Assembly (NCBI GenBank): GCA_026418695.1
Contig: JAOAAU010000118.1
Coordinates: 1 to 43,882, forward strand
DNA from: Clostridia bacterium
GTDB lineage: Bacteria > Bacillota > Clostridia > Acetivibrionales > JAFADI01
DNA length: 43,882 nucleotides
Direction: 5' to 3'
Both the position numbers and the translations under genes were made by a program. Below, in pieces: positions 7,944-17,411 of the stretch; the stretch's first letter is position 1, and the number at the start of each line of letters is the position of its first letter. The notes under the pieces were generated by a model. It was not told the DNA's origin. It worked only from the letters and a program-made list of their open reading frames with translations, and searched no databases.

Positions 7944-8213
7944 ATGGTAATAAAATTTGACAGAGCACAAATCGCAGCAATCAACAACACACAAGCAACC
8001 AATATTACAAGAGATAAGGCCGTTATTAACAATAAAAAAGCAGCGGTTCCCGAAAAGGAAACATTCAAACAAATCTTGGAGAATGCTGAAAAGGGAAATG
8101 AGATGGCAGCGGTTCTGATTGATGAATGGCATAAATCCTGTCAGCCCAAGGATGATAAGGAGAAACAGATTTATGAATCCATCAGGAAGGCTGCAAATCG
8201 ATTGTTTAAATAA
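7944..8213 (+). CDS. Unknown 89-residue protein under c-di-GMP riboswitch control
   Basis: A hydrophilic protein starts at an ATG behind GAAGGAGG. The N-terminal 45 residues are rich in Asn, Ala, Thr and Lys. The C-terminal half is predicted to be helical and charged (ETFKQILENAEKGNEMAAVL and on to IRKAANRLFK). There is no signal peptide, membrane segment or cysteine cluster, and only one Cys. I do not recognise a family. It is the only gene between the riboswitch terminator (7869) and the next terminator (8245), so it is monocistronic and its output should follow c-di-GMP. This suggests a role in surface behaviour, motility or sporulation, but that is context only. Confidence 0.75.
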   Translation: MVIKFDRAQIAAINNTQATNITRDKAVINNKKAAVPEKETFKQILENAEKGNEMAAVLIDEWHKSCQPKDDKEKQIYESIRKAANRLFK

Positions 8214-8244
8214 GGATGGTTTAAAATAATAAGGGTATTACCTG

Positions 8245-8287
8245 CCTGATTGATGAACGGAGAGTTCATTAATCAGGTTTTACTTTT
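8245..8287 (+). terminator. Terminator after the riboswitch-controlled gene
   Basis: CCTGATTGATGAAC pairs with GTTCATTAATCAGG (one mismatch) around GGAGA, followed by TTTTACTTTTT. Confidence 0.8.
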
Positions 8288-8382
8288 TAGTACCGATTTT
8301 CTTCTTTGATTCATATTTACCCCTCTTCTGCGCAGGCAGGCAATCATCTGTACCTGTATTGTATAATAAGAGAGATGCAAAG

Positions 8383-8408
8383 GTAAATTCTATTGGTACA
8401 GAATTTAC
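8383..8408 (+). repeat. 9-bp inverted repeat upstream of uvrB
   Basis: GTAAATTCT (8383-8391) and AGAATTTAC (8400-8408) are perfectly complementary with an 8-base spacer, and a shorter GGTAAATTACC palindrome follows. A TATAAT at 8362-8367 lies just upstream. No gene is seen between the terminator at 8245 and uvrB, so this could be an operator or a hairpin in a short transcript. Apart from this and the SOS promoter, I see nothing in 8288-8617. Confidence 0.4.
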
Positions 8409-8506
8409 TCATGCAACGGTAAATTACCGGAATTTAAATTTTCATTCTACTACTCTACTCTTCGTTCTAACAGTTGAAAAAAAGTTTACAAAGTTATAGT
8501 AAATAC

Positions 8507-8545
8507 CAAACATATGTTTGATTCGGGCGTATAATATGATATAAT
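8507..8545 (+). promoter_or_regulatory. LexA/SOS box and promoter of uvrB
   Basis: The 14-bp palindrome CAAACATATGTTTG (8507-8520) fits the Gram-positive LexA (DinR) operator type. A promoter TTGATT (8518-8523)-N16-TATAAT (8540-8545) overlaps its right edge, so bound LexA would block RNA polymerase. uvrA has the same arrangement. Confidence 0.85.
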
Positions 8546-8617
8546 CTTCTATGGATATAGAGCGGATTTAAGCGAGATAAACCATAACGGTCTGATATCC
8601 TTAGTTAGGAGGGTACG

Positions 8618-10594
8618 ATGCCTGAATTTAAAATATGTTCCGATTACAAGCCCCGCGGTGACCAGCCCGAGGCTATTGATAAGCTTGTTAACGGATTAAA
8701 TAAGGGAAACAAGCACCAGACACTTTTAGGGGTTACCGGTTCAGGGAAAACCTTTACAATGGCGAATGTCATCGAAAGGGTGCAGAAGCCGACCCTGGTC
8801 ATTGCACACAACAAGACGCTGGCTGCCCAGCTCTGCAGTGAGTTCAAGGAGTTTTTCCCGAACAATGCTGTTGAGTATTTTGTCAGCTACTATGACTATT
8901 ACCAACCGGAAGCATATATTCCTTCAACGGATACTTATATTGAGAAGGATGCTTCCATCAATGATGATATTGACCGATTGAGACACTCGGCGACAGCATC
9001 GTTGCTTGAAAGAAGAGATGTGATCATCGTTGCCAGTGTTTCCTGTATATACGGGCTTGGTGACCCGGAAGACTATACTGAGCTGATGCTTTCTTTGAGA
9101 ACCGGGATGCAGAGGGACCGGGACGATATTATCCGTAAGTTGGTGGAAATCCAGTATGAAAGAAATGAAATCGATTTTAAACGTGGAAAGTTCAGGGTTC
9201 GCGGAGACGTTCTTGAAATATTCCCGGCCTACTCAGCGGGGAAGGTGATTCGGGTAGAATTCTTCGGGGATGAAATTGAACGGATCAGTGAAGTAGATGC
9301 ACTGACCGGAGAAATAACTGGAATCAGAAACTATGAAGCCATTTTCCCGGCATCTCACTATGCAACTACCAGAGCCAAGATGGAAAGAGCCATCGTTACA
9401 ATAGAGCAGGAACTTGAAGAAAGACTCAAAGAGCTCAAAGAACAAGGCAAGCTCTTGGAAGCGCAGAGACTGGAACAGAGAACGCGGTATGACCTTGAAA
9501 TGATGCAGGAAGTCGGGTTCTGCCAGGGGATCGAGAATTATTCCAGGCATATCAGCGGAAGAACGCCTGGAAGTGCTCCTTTTGCGCTGCTGGACTTTTT
9601 CCCGGAGGATTATCTGATGATCATCGACGAATCCCATGTTACCGTTTCTCAGATCGGTGCGATGTATAACGGGGACCGGTCAAGAAAGCAAGCGTTGGTG
9701 GATTTTGGTTTCCGCCTTCCTTCCGCGTTTGACAATCGACCTTTGAAGTTCCAGGAGTTCGAAGAAAAAGTCAACCAGGTGGTCTATGTGAGTGCAACTC
9801 CGGCAGATTATGAAAAACGCCATTCTTCACAAGTGGTTGAACAGATCATCCGTCCTACCGGGCTGATTGACCCTGAGGTGATTGTCCGCCCTGTAAAGGG
9901 ACAGATTGATGACCTTATCGGTGAAATCTCCGAGAGAGTCAATAAACAGCAAAGGGTATTGGTTACAACCCTGACGAAGAAAATGTCCGAGGACTTGACA
10001 GACTACCTGAAGGAATTGGATTTCAAAGTAAAGTATCTGCATTCGGACATTGAGACCATTGAGAGAATGGAGATCATCCGAGACCTCCGACTGGGTGTTT
10101 TTGATGTACTGATAGGTATTAACCTTTTGAGAGAAGGGTTGGACCTGCCCGAGGTATCCCTGGTTGCAATTCTGGATGCGGACAAGGAAGGCTTCCTGAG
10201 ATCAGAAACCTCCTTGATTCAGACTATTGGTAGAGCGGCGAGAAACGTGGAAGGAAAAGTCATTATGTACGCGGATACCATTACAGAGTCCATGAGGAAA
10301 GCGATCAGTGAGACCAACCGAAGAAGAAAAATCCAGATGGAATACAACGAACTACATGGTATCACGCCTACAACGATCCAAAAAGCGGTCCGTGATGTGA
10401 TTGAAGCAACCAAAGTAGCCGAAGAGGATGCGAAATACTTTATCCGTGGCGATGAAGAATCCATGAGCAAGGAAGACGTTCAATCTCTTATCAGTAAGCT
10501 GATGGACGAGATGAAGACGGCGGCAGCGGATTTGCAGTTCGAACGGGCTGCAGAACTCAGAGATAAGATCAATGAACTTAAAAGTAAGATTTAG
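8618..10594 (+). CDS. uvrB: UvrABC excinuclease subunit B
   Basis: This is a full-length 658-residue UvrB, the damage-verifying helicase-like subunit of nucleotide excision repair. Walker A is GVTGSGKT with GSGKT at 41-45. The beta-hairpin region [12 protein letters not shown] lies near 92-103, the DESH Walker B box near 338, and helicase motifs (GRAARN) near 545. The C-terminal UVR motif (about 622-657, [11 protein letters not shown]) contacts UvrC or UvrA. The ATG follows TTAGGAGGG. It is transcribed alone from an SOS promoter and ended by a strong hairpin. uvrA lies 3.5 kb downstream rather than adjacent, separated by three unrelated genes; uvrC is not in the window. Confidence 0.98.
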   Translation: MPEFKICSDYKPRGDQPEAIDKLVNGLNKGNKHQTLLGVTGSGKTFTMANVIERVQKPTLVIAHNKTLAAQLCSEFKEFFPNNAVEYFVSYYDYYQPEAYIPSTDTYIEKDASINDDIDRLRHSATASLLERRDVIIVASVSCIYGLGDPEDYTELMLSLRTGMQRDRDDIIRKLVEIQYERNEIDFKRGKFRVRGDVLEIFPAYSAGKVIRVEFFGDEIERISEVDALTGEITGIRNYEAIFPASHYATTRAKMERAIVTIEQELEERLKELKEQGKLLEAQRLEQRTRYDLEMMQEVGFCQGIENYSRHISGRTPGSAPFALLDFFPEDYLMIIDESHVTVSQIGAMYNGDRSRKQALVDFGFRLPSAFDNRPLKFQEFEEKVNQVVYVSATPADYEKRHSSQVVEQIIRPTGLIDPEVIVRPVKGQIDDLIGEISERVNKQQRVLVTTLTKKMSEDLTDYLKELDFKVKYLHSDIETIERMEIIRDLRLGVFDVLIGINLLREGLDLPEVSLVAILDADKEGFLRSETSLIQTIGRAARNVEGKVIMYADTITESMRKAISETNRRRKIQMEYNELHGITPTTIQKAVRDVIEATKVAEEDAKYFIRGDEESMSKEDVQSLISKLMDEMKTAAADLQFERAAELRDKINELKSKI

Positions 10595-10596
10595 AT

Positions 10597-10630
10597 AAAA
10601 AAGTGCGAAATTAAACTTTCGCACTTTTTT
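10597..10630 (+). terminator. uvrB terminator
   Basis: AAAAAAGTGCGAAA (10597-10610) pairs perfectly with TTTCGCACTTTTTT (10617-10630). It begins right after the uvrB stop. Confidence 0.92.
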
Positions 10631-10631
10631 G

Positions 10632-10674
10632 TTGACTTAAAGTATCAGAGATTATACTATTGAAGTAGTAAAGT
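10632..10674 (+). promoter_or_regulatory. Promoter and probable auto-operator of the GntR-type gene
   Basis: TTGACT (10632-10637) and TACTAT (10655-10660) are 17 bp apart. The inverted repeat TACTA-N6-TAGTA (10655-10670), in the longer context TATACTA-N6-TAGTAAAGT (10653-10674), overlaps the -10. The same repeat recurs before the next gene (11684) and before the phosphate transporter (17124). Autoregulation is inferred. Confidence 0.55.
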
Positions 10675-10690
10675 TGTAAGGAGTAAAATC

Positions 10691-11638
10691 ATGAATATCA
10701 AACTGGATAAAGCAAATCCTATCCCGATTGGGGTGCAGGTCAAAGAACAAATCAAAATGCTGATTAATTCAGGGGATTATAAAGAAGGGGACAAACTTCC
10801 TTCCATCAACCAGCTTGCAGCTTTTCTGGGGGTTAATAAAAACACGGTGGTTACTGTCTTGAAGGACCTGGAAAACGAAGGTTATATCTGGAGCCAGAGG
10901 GGAAAGGGAGTCTTTGTCAGCGATAAGAAGAAAGGGAAAAAAGTCGACGCGGCCTTTATAAATAGTGTGGATTTACTGATTTCAGGGGCAAAAATCAGGG
11001 GCTTGGATGCCAGTGAACTCATTAACCTGATCAGTGCACGCTTTTCTTATGCCCTGGCGGCAAAAAAGAGAGTCAAGGTGCTGTTTGCCATTGGAATTAC
11101 CCAGGAATTGCTGGATGTCAACTTAAAGAAACTTCGGGAAGAGATTTTGGGGGCAGATTTTGAGGGATTGCTTTTAAATAGTGAAATGACCCGGGACCAT
11201 GCTTTTAAAGCTTTCAGCCGGGCAGATCTTGTTGTTGTACCCTCGGTAGCTTTTGATTTTATCAGGGACTTTCTTCCGAAAGATAAACCGTTAATAAAAA
11301 CAATGCTGAACTTGAAACTTTTAGCCCGCTTGAAAAAAGGTGTCGAAAAGAAATCCAAGGTTGCGGTAATCGGTTCCAGCAGCTATGGTGCAAAAGCGCT
11401 TTCAAATACTTTTATCTCCGCAAAGCTGTTCAAGCCTAAATTAGTTCTTGCCCAGGATAGTGTGGACGAGCATAAAAAAGAATTCAAAGAGATCGATTCC
11501 GTTGTGGTTTGCCTCAGTGCCAAATCAGCCATTGAAGAAAAACCATACCTGAAAAACAAGAACATCTATATCTTTTCAGATTATATTGATGATGAAAGTA
11601 TTGAAGATATCAAGCTTTTCATTCGTAAATTTGAGTAG
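10691..11638 (+). CDS. GntR-family transcriptional regulator, YtrA-like head with a large C-terminal domain
   Basis: A 315-residue regulator starts at an ATG behind AAGGAG. The first 75 residues are a GntR winged helix (GVQVKEQIKMLINSGDYKEG, then DKLPSINQLAAFLGVNKNTV and the wing GYIWSQRGKGVFV). YtrA-type members usually have only a short helical tail after this. Here about 230 residues follow, with alternating strands and helices (VKVLFAIGITQEL, KVAVIGSSSYGAKAL, DSVVVCLSAKSAI) resembling a periplasmic-binding-protein-like or Rossmann-type ligand domain. The effector is unknown. Inverted repeats at its own promoter and at two nearby promoters suggest its targets. Confidence 0.85.
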   Translation: MNIKLDKANPIPIGVQVKEQIKMLINSGDYKEGDKLPSINQLAAFLGVNKNTVVTVLKDLENEGYIWSQRGKGVFVSDKKKGKKVDAAFINSVDLLISGAKIRGLDASELINLISARFSYALAAKKRVKVLFAIGITQELLDVNLKKLREEILGADFEGLLLNSEMTRDHAFKAFSRADLVVVPSVAFDFIRDFLPKDKPLIKTMLNLKLLARLKKGVEKKSKVAVIGSSSYGAKALSNTFISAKLFKPKLVLAQDSVDEHKKEFKEIDSVVVCLSAKSAIEEKPYLKNKNIYIFSDYIDDESIEDIKLFIRKFE

Positions 11639-11649
11639 GAATTAAGCTG

Positions 11650-11705
11650 TTGACTTGATGAATAGGCTGTTTTATAATGTAACTATACCAGTATAATGGT
11701 AAACT
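11650..11705 (+). promoter_or_regulatory. Promoter and operator-like repeat of the DUF3795 gene
   Basis: TTGACT (11650-11655)-N17-TATAAT (11673-11678) is a near-consensus promoter. TATACCA-N6-TGGTAAACT (11684-11705) lies about where transcription starts. It matches the repeat at the neighbouring GntR-type gene in arm sequence, spacing and the right-hand AAAST extension. Confidence 0.65.
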
Positions 11706-11727
11706 ATAATAATTTAGGAGATTCGAG

Positions 11728-12153
11728 ATGAATAGGTTAGAGTTAACAGCACCCTGCGGATTGGATTGCTTCAATTGCGAATTGTATGAAGAAAATCTTG
11801 ATGAGGTGAAAAGAAAGAAATTTGCAGAGGCTTTCAGTCTTTCTGAGGAAAAAGTTGCATGCAAAGGCTGCAGAGCGCAGGGGGGCTGCAGATTGCATTG
11901 GGGAAATTGCGATATGCTGGATTGTGTAAAAGAGAAAAATGTTGACTTCTGCTTCCAATGCAGTGAATTCCCATGCTCAATGTATACCCCTTGCGTTGAT
12001 GGTGCTGACCGGTATACGCACAACATCAAAATTTTTAATTTATGCAGAATAAAAGCAGTGGGGGTAGAAAAGTGGGCTGAAGAAGAGGCTGCTGAAGTTA
12101 GGAAAAAGTACTTTAAAGGAAAATTTGTGCCGGGGAAAGGGCCGCAATTATAG
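11728..12153 (+). CDS. DUF3795 cysteine-rich protein
   Basis: The 141-residue protein has the DUF3795 layout: PCGLDCFNCELY at 10-21, CKGCRAQGGCRLHWGNCDMLDC in the middle, and CFQCSEFPCSMY near 84-95. About 14 cysteines arranged in pairs suggest zinc or iron-sulfur binding, but no function is established for the family to my knowledge. The C-terminal third is helical (VEKWAEEEAAEVRKKYF). The start follows TTTAGGAG. The gene has its own strong promoter with an operator-like repeat shared with the upstream GntR-type gene, which suggests control by it. Confidence 0.85.
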   Translation: MNRLELTAPCGLDCFNCELYEENLDEVKRKKFAEAFSLSEEKVACKGCRAQGGCRLHWGNCDMLDCVKEKNVDFCFQCSEFPCSMYTPCVDGADRYTHNIKIFNLCRIKAVGVEKWAEEEAAEVRKKYFKGKFVPGKGPQL

Positions 12154-12356
12154 AAGTGATAGAAGGAGGGGTAGGTTTTGATTTCTAAGGTTTTTAGGTT
12201 AAATGTCTGATAAACCTATGAAATAGGGGAATAAAAGAAAGTATACATAAATTAAGGCAGATGAATGGGTTTGCGGCCCTTGCGGTTGTGTTATATACTA
12301 TCAAAGAAGCAATTTCACGTTTAATAAACTGCTGGATACAATCACGGGGGCAAGAA

Positions 12357-13688
12357 ATGAATTCACTGAGTGAGATCGTCAGTTATGTTCTAGGGTTTAA
12401 GCCCTATGTACTTTTACCCATTATTATTTTTATATTTTCAATGGTATTCAGAATTCCTATCCAAAGGGCAATTAAGTCTTGTTTGACCATTGGGATTGGG
12501 TTTATCGGCATATTTGTAATCTTTGGATTTTTTGTTGAGAGCATAGGCCCGGCGGTAAAAGCGCTGGTAAGCAAAATGGGCCTAAATTTCAGCGTGCTGG
12601 ATGTTGGATGGACACCCCTTGCAGCGATTACCTGGTCTTATAAATTAGCACCGCTTCTTCTGGTGCTCATTATACTGGTCAATACGGCAATGCTGTTGCT
12701 GAAACTGACCAAGACAGTCAATATTGATATTTGGAATTACTGGCATTTTATATTTACCGGTGCGATTATTTATGAAACTACGGGAAGCATCCTGCTTTCC
12801 GTTGCGGCGGCTTTGTTTACTTCGATCCTTATCATCAAGCTTGGGGACTGGAGCGCTGAAAAAGTAAACAAGTTTGGCGGATTGGAAGGTGTATCTATCA
12901 CCACGCTGTCTGCTGGGGGATATTACCCATTGGGTGTATTGGGAGACCGTCTCATAGAGAAAATACCTCTTATCAATAAAATGAACGCTAAGCCGGAAGC
13001 AATCAAGGAAAAGTTAGGCGTAGCGGGTGAACCTATGACGCTTGGATTCATCATGGGGATTTTACTGGGACTGGGCGCAGGCTATGATGCTAAAGGCGTT
13101 TTACAGCTGGCTTTTGAAATTGCTGCCGTCATCTATATCCTGCCGTTAATGAGCGGGACGCTAAGCAAAGGTTTAATTCCGATTTCGGATGGTCTTAAAG
13201 AATTCATGAAAAAACGTTTTCCACAGATGGGAGATACCTATATCGGGTTGGACGTCGCAGTGATCGTCGGAAATGCATCCGTTATCGTCACTGCACTGCT
13301 GCTGATGCCGGTTGCGCTGGTTCTGGCCTTCCTCCTGCCAGGTGTAAAATTCATACCTCTGGGAGACCTGGCAAATATTATGGGCTCAATTGCATTGGTT
13401 GTGGTTGCCGTGCGCGGGAATGTGATACGAGCGCTGATTATCAGTATTCCGATACTGATTGGGAAGCTGTATGTTTCCTCTTATATGGCGCATACCTATA
13501 CCACCCTGGCCCAAAAAGCAAATTTCAAGTTTGAAGGATATGATGGTTTAATTACAAGCTTTCTGGACGGAGGCAACGTAACCAGATACTGGATTATCCG
13601 TGTATTCGAAGGGAATACGATGGCACTTTTAGCCACACCGGTCATCGCATACTTGCTTTATATTACTTGGAGGAGCATCTCGAAATAG
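12357..13688 (+). CDS. PTS galactitol-type EIIC permease (GatC-like), orphan
   Basis: From ATG 12357 the product has 443 residues with about ten to eleven membrane segments and matches the GatC/EIIC-GAT family (FRIPIQRAIKSCLTIGIGF, TWSYKLAPLLLVLIILVNT, FLDGGNVTRYW). These proteins move galactitol or a related polyol with phosphorylation from EIIA and EIIB partners. Neither partner gene is present on either side, so this is an orphan IIC that may borrow partners or act differently. A CGGGGGC site precedes ATG 12357. An in-frame ATG at 12261 would add 32 residues and lacks a ribosome-binding site. The 200 bases before the gene hold a weak TAGGTT/AACCTA hairpin (about 12197-12220) and no clear promoter. 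Confidence 0.82.
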   Translation: MNSLSEIVSYVLGFKPYVLLPIIIFIFSMVFRIPIQRAIKSCLTIGIGFIGIFVIFGFFVESIGPAVKALVSKMGLNFSVLDVGWTPLAAITWSYKLAPLLLVLIILVNTAMLLLKLTKTVNIDIWNYWHFIFTGAIIYETTGSILLSVAAALFTSILIIKLGDWSAEKVNKFGGLEGVSITTLSAGGYYPLGVLGDRLIEKIPLINKMNAKPEAIKEKLGVAGEPMTLGFIMGILLGLGAGYDAKGVLQLAFEIAAVIYILPLMSGTLSKGLIPISDGLKEFMKKRFPQMGDTYIGLDVAVIVGNASVIVTALLLMPVALVLAFLLPGVKFIPLGDLANIMGSIALVVVAVRGNVIRALIISIPILIGKLYVSSYMAHTYTTLAQKANFKFEGYDGLITSFLDGGNVTRYWIIRVFEGNTMALLATPVIAYLLYITWRSISK

Positions 13689-13714
13689 AAATGATTGCAC
13701 AAAGAACTGGTATT

Positions 13715-13749
13715 AACAGGCGAAAGGATATATAGCACGCCTGTTTTTT
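13715..13749 (+). terminator. Terminator after the EIIC gene
   Basis: AACAGGCG (13715-13722) pairs with CGCCTGTT (13738-13745), followed by TTTTTG. I see no gene in 13750-13959, an AT-rich stretch before the uvrA promoter. Confidence 0.8.
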
Positions 13750-13959
13750 GTTGTTGAAATTACGTGATAAATTAGATATATCAAAGTATTTACCATTTGA
13801 TTGTGTAATCAATGAGCTTCATGAGATTTGATTTAACAATCCTGACTTCACATGAAAATGTACTTCATAATACATATAGAAGATGCTTTTATTGGCCAGA
13901 ATTATGAAGGACATTGTTTGCGGCTGATTTTAAAGGGAAATATTTTTAGTAATAAATGG

Positions 13960-13998
13960 CGAACAAATGTTTGATTTTTGAATGATATTTGATATAAT
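13960..13998 (+). promoter_or_regulatory. LexA/SOS box and promoter of uvrA
   Basis: CGAACAAATGTTTG (13960-13973) is a LexA-type operator. TTGATT (13971-13976)-N16-TATAAT (13993-13998) overlaps its right end, with the same promoter hexamers and spacing as at uvrB. Confidence 0.87.
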
Positions 13999-14057
13999 AT
14001 TACTCGAATTCTTAAAAAATTATAGAAGCATGATTAGAAAGTAGTTTGAGGTTAACT

Positions 14058-16886
14058 ATGATTAGAGACCGCATTTTTATCAAGGGTGCCAGAGAGCACA
14101 ATCTGAAAAATATTGACGTTGAGATACCAAGAGACAAGTTTGTAGTCATTACCGGCTTGAGCGGATCGGGTAAATCCTCTCTTGCTTTTGATACCATTTA
14201 TGCCGAAGGCCAAAGACGATATGTTGAATCCTTATCTGCATATGCCAGACAGTTCCTGGGACAGATGGAAAAACCGGATGTGGACTATATCGACGGATTG
14301 TCCCCGGCCATCTCCATTGATCAGAAGACAACCAGCAGAAACCCGAGATCAACGGTTGGCACCGTTACGGAAATCTACGATTATTTCAGACTTTTGTTTG
14401 CCAGAATCGGAGTACCTCACTGTCATATCTGCGGAAAGGAAATTGCTCAGCAGACGGTAGACCAGATGGTAGATCATTTGCTTACCATGGAAGAGGGAAC
14501 AAAAATACAATTGCTGGCTCCCGTAGTCAGAGGGCGAAAGGGTGAGTACCACAAGCTCATTGAAGATGCAAGGAAAAGCGGGTATGTAAGGCTTCGAATT
14601 GATGGCGAAGTCATCGATATCAATAGTGAGATGAATCTGGACAAGAATAAAAAGCATACCATAGAAATTGTGGTGGACAGGCTTGTAATAAGACCGGATA
14701 TCCGGAAACGTCTGGCGGATTCCATTGAGACTGTTCTCCACCTAAGCAGCGGAATTCTTGTAGTGGATGTCATCGGAAAGGAAGAACTTCTCTTCAGCCA
14801 GAACTTTGCGTGCAGTGACTGTGGAGTTAGTATGGAAGAGCTGACCCCCAGAATGTTTTCCTTTAATAACCCCTTTGGGGCATGCCCGACTTGCAGCGGA
14901 TTGGGAACTCTCTTGAAAATGGACCCGGATCTGATTATACCTGATCGATCCAAGTCCCTGGCAGAGGGGGCAATCGCCGTAGGCGGATGGAATATTGAAA
15001 ATGAAGACGGATATTCCAGAATGTATATCAATGCCCTGGCAAAGCACTTTAACTTTGACATTCATACCCCCATTGAGAAGCTGCCTCCTCATATTGTAGA
15101 CATCCTCCTGTACGGAACAAAAGGGGAAAAGATTAAGGTTACCTATGAAAAAGAATATGGCAGCGGCACCTTTATGAGCGCATTTGAGGGTGTGATCACC
15201 AGTGTTGAGAGAAGGTATAAGGAGACACAATCCGAGGGTATGAAGCAATACTACGAGGAATACATGAGCAGTAACCCCTGCCCGGATTGTAAAGGGGCGA
15301 GATTGAAAAAGGAAAGCCTTGCTGTGACTGTCGGCGGGAAAAACGTAAATGAGATTTCCAGCATGGCGGTAGAAGACATCAAGGAATTCTTTGCAGGATT
15401 GACTTTGAACGAGAGAGATAGAATTATTGCCCATCAGATTTTGAAGGAGATCAATGCGAGGGTGGGGTTCCTTGTGGACGTTGGCCTCGGTTATTTGACG
15501 CTTTCAAGATCAGCGGGTACTTTGTCCGGGGGTGAGGCTCAGAGAATAAGGCTTGCAACCCAGATCGGTTCCGGATTGATGGGAGTCCTGTATATTTTGG
15601 ATGAACCCAGCATCGGGCTTCATCAGCGGGACAATGATCGACTATTAAAAACGCTGAAGAAGCTGCAGAGCCTTGGGAATACACTGATCGTTGTAGAACA
15701 CGATGAAGACACCATGTATACAGCGGATTATATCATTGATATGGGGCCCGGAGCGGGTATCCATGGAGGACAGCTGGTAGCCGCAGGTCCGATAGAGCAG
15801 ATCAAGAATTGTGAAGAATCTGTTACAGGGCAATACCTGAGCGGAAAAAGGAAAATCGAGATTCCGAAGAAGAGAAGAAAGCCCAATGGCAAATATCTTG
15901 AAGTTGTAGGCGCAAAGGAAAACAACCTCAAAAACATCAATGTAAAATTTCCGTTGGGTGTATTGACTTGTATTACAGGTGTATCCGGTTCAGGAAAGAG
16001 CTCACTGATTAATGAGATTCTTTATAAAAAGCTGGCGGCCGAATTGAATAAGGCGAAGACCAGAGCGGGAGAACATGATTTTATCAAGGGACTTGATCAT
16101 CTGGACAAAGTCATTGATATTGATCAGTCTCCGATTGGTAGAACTCCCAGGTCCAATCCGGCAACCTATACCGGAATGTTTGATCTGATCAGAGAGGTTT
16201 TTGCAGGAACCACGGAAGCTAAGATGAGAGGCTACAAGGCAGGACGTTTCAGTTTCAATGTGAAAGGCGGAAGATGTGAAGCCTGCAGCGGAGATGGAAT
16301 CATCAAAATTGAGATGCACTTCCTTCCGGATGTATATGTTCCCTGCGAAGTTTGCAAAGGAAAACGCTATAACAGGGAAACCCTGGAGGTTCGGTACAAA
16401 GGGAAAAATATCTCGGAAGTTTTGAATATGACAGTTGAGGACGCCCTTGAATTTTTTGCAAACATACCGCGTATTCAGAAAAAGCTGCAGACGTTATATG
16501 ATGTAGGGTTGGGATATATCAAGGTAGGGCAGCCGTCCACAACCTTGTCGGGCGGTGAGGCACAAAGAGTCAAACTGGCAACGGAACTTTCAAAAAGAAG
16601 TACGGGAAGCACCATGTACATTCTGGATGAACCGACAACAGGGCTTCATATTGCCGATGTCCACAGATTGGTGGAAATACTGCAGCGGCTCGTCGATACA
16701 GGGAATTCCGTCGTAGTAATAGAGCACAACCTGGATGTAATTAAGACGGCAGATCATATTATCGATCTGGGGCCTGAGGGAGGACACAAGGGTGGTTATG
16801 TAATCGCAGAAGGAACTCCTGAAAAAGTTGCAAAGGTTGAAGCTTCCCATACGGGACAATTTTTAAGGAAACTTCTAGATGCATGA
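14058..16886 (+). CDS. uvrA: UvrABC excinuclease subunit A
   Basis: This is a full-length 942-residue UvrA, the DNA-damage sensor ATPase. Two ABC modules are visible: Walker [10 protein letters not shown] near 33-41 with signature [12 protein letters not shown] near 490, and GVSGSGKSS near 640 with [12 protein letters not shown] near 830. Zinc-binding clusters are CHIC near 120, CSDC...CPTC near 250-280, and CEAC...CEVC near 738-765. ATG 14058 follows GAGGT and gives the standard start [18 protein letters not shown]; a TTG at 14046 would add four residues without support. It is under SOS control and ends at its own terminator. Confidence 0.98.
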   Translation: MIRDRIFIKGAREHNLKNIDVEIPRDKFVVITGLSGSGKSSLAFDTIYAEGQRRYVESLSAYARQFLGQMEKPDVDYIDGLSPAISIDQKTTSRNPRSTVGTVTEIYDYFRLLFARIGVPHCHICGKEIAQQTVDQMVDHLLTMEEGTKIQLLAPVVRGRKGEYHKLIEDARKSGYVRLRIDGEVIDINSEMNLDKNKKHTIEIVVDRLVIRPDIRKRLADSIETVLHLSSGILVVDVIGKEELLFSQNFACSDCGVSMEELTPRMFSFNNPFGACPTCSGLGTLLKMDPDLIIPDRSKSLAEGAIAVGGWNIENEDGYSRMYINALAKHFNFDIHTPIEKLPPHIVDILLYGTKGEKIKVTYEKEYGSGTFMSAFEGVITSVERRYKETQSEGMKQYYEEYMSSNPCPDCKGARLKKESLAVTVGGKNVNEISSMAVEDIKEFFAGLTLNERDRIIAHQILKEINARVGFLVDVGLGYLTLSRSAGTLSGGEAQRIRLATQIGSGLMGVLYILDEPSIGLHQRDNDRLLKTLKKLQSLGNTLIVVEHDEDTMYTADYIIDMGPGAGIHGGQLVAAGPIEQIKNCEESVTGQYLSGKRKIEIPKKRRKPNGKYLEVVGAKENNLKNINVKFPLGVLTCITGVSGSGKSSLINEILYKKLAAELNKAKTRAGEHDFIKGLDHLDKVIDIDQSPIGRTPRSNPATYTGMFDLIREVFAGTTEAKMRGYKAGRFSFNVKGGRCEACSGDGIIKIEMHFLPDVYVPCEVCKGKRYNRETLEVRYKGKNISEVLNMTVEDALEFFANIPRIQKKLQTLYDVGLGYIKVGQPSTTLSGGEAQRVKLATELSKRSTGSTMYILDEPTTGLHIADVHRLVEILQRLVDTGNSVVVIEHNLDVIKTADHIIDLGPEGGHKGGYVIAEGTPEKVAKVEASHTGQFLRKLLDA

Positions 16887-16915
16887 TTGTTTGAGAAACT
16901 GAGCAGAATTAATTG

Positions 16916-16962
16916 GCACCTTCAATGTTGGTAATATCCTGATATTTGGAGGTGCATTTTTT
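16916..16962 (+). terminator. uvrA terminator
   Basis: GCACCTTCAA (16916-16925) pairs with TTGGAGGTGC (16946-16955), followed by ATTTTTT. The GGAGGTG of the right arm also stands at Shine-Dalgarno distance from an ATG at 16963 that opens a 42-codon frame, which I did not accept as a gene. Confidence 0.8.
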
Positions 16963-17114
16963 ATGTATACTTTTGATTTGAACGATATAAATCAAACCTG
17001 GGTAAAATGGATGCTTAAAATGAAAAATATAGTCGATGATGTAGGTTCAAGGGTATTATGCGCGCAAAGAAGTGAGAAATTTAGACGATGAATAACTGAT
17101 ATGATGGTTTGGTT

Positions 17115-17143
17115 TTGACATAATACTAATATACTAGTAAACT
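17115..17143 (+). promoter_or_regulatory. Promoter with operator-like repeat upstream of the phosphate transporter genes
   Basis: TTGACA (17115-17120)-N17-TAAACT (17138-17143) is a good promoter. The inverted repeat TACTA-N6-TAGTA (17124-17139) fills its spacer and enters the -10, and its TAGTAAACT side matches the repeats at 10653 and 11684. The start codon at 17412 is about 260 bases away; I see nothing else in that leader. Confidence 0.55.
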
Positions 17144-17411
17144 AAAACTGGTTTGAAAATATTTAGATGAGTATATTAAAGGACCTAAGCCTTGATGTTG
17201 GTGGCATTGAGCAAATTCTGTTAATTCCATGTTAAATGAAGGTTACGTTATTGTTGTTTTTGAGGTAGGCGAGGAGTATAATTTACTATGGGAATAGTAA
17301 ATATTGATTTCGTTGGAAAATCACTACTTACTTTTAGATAGAGAACTGAAAAGCCCTGTAAATATAAAATGCGTTCAATTCAGCGGGCAAAATTGTTTTG
17401 GAGGATATAAA

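Noticed and set aside
7557-8132. 191-codon open frame on the minus strand opposite the riboswitch and the 89-residue gene
   Set aside because: It runs antisense across a well-conserved riboswitch, its terminator and a gene with a good ribosome-binding site. The predicted protein is Phe/Leu/Cys-rich without family features.
14742-15434. 230-codon open frame opposite uvrA
   Set aside because: It is fully antisense to conserved uvrA domains, with no recognisable product.
16963-17091. 42-codon frame behind GGAGGTG after uvrA
   Set aside because: The apparent ribosome-binding site is the 3' arm of the uvrA terminator, no promoter fits, and the peptide has no recognisable features. A real small protein is not excluded.
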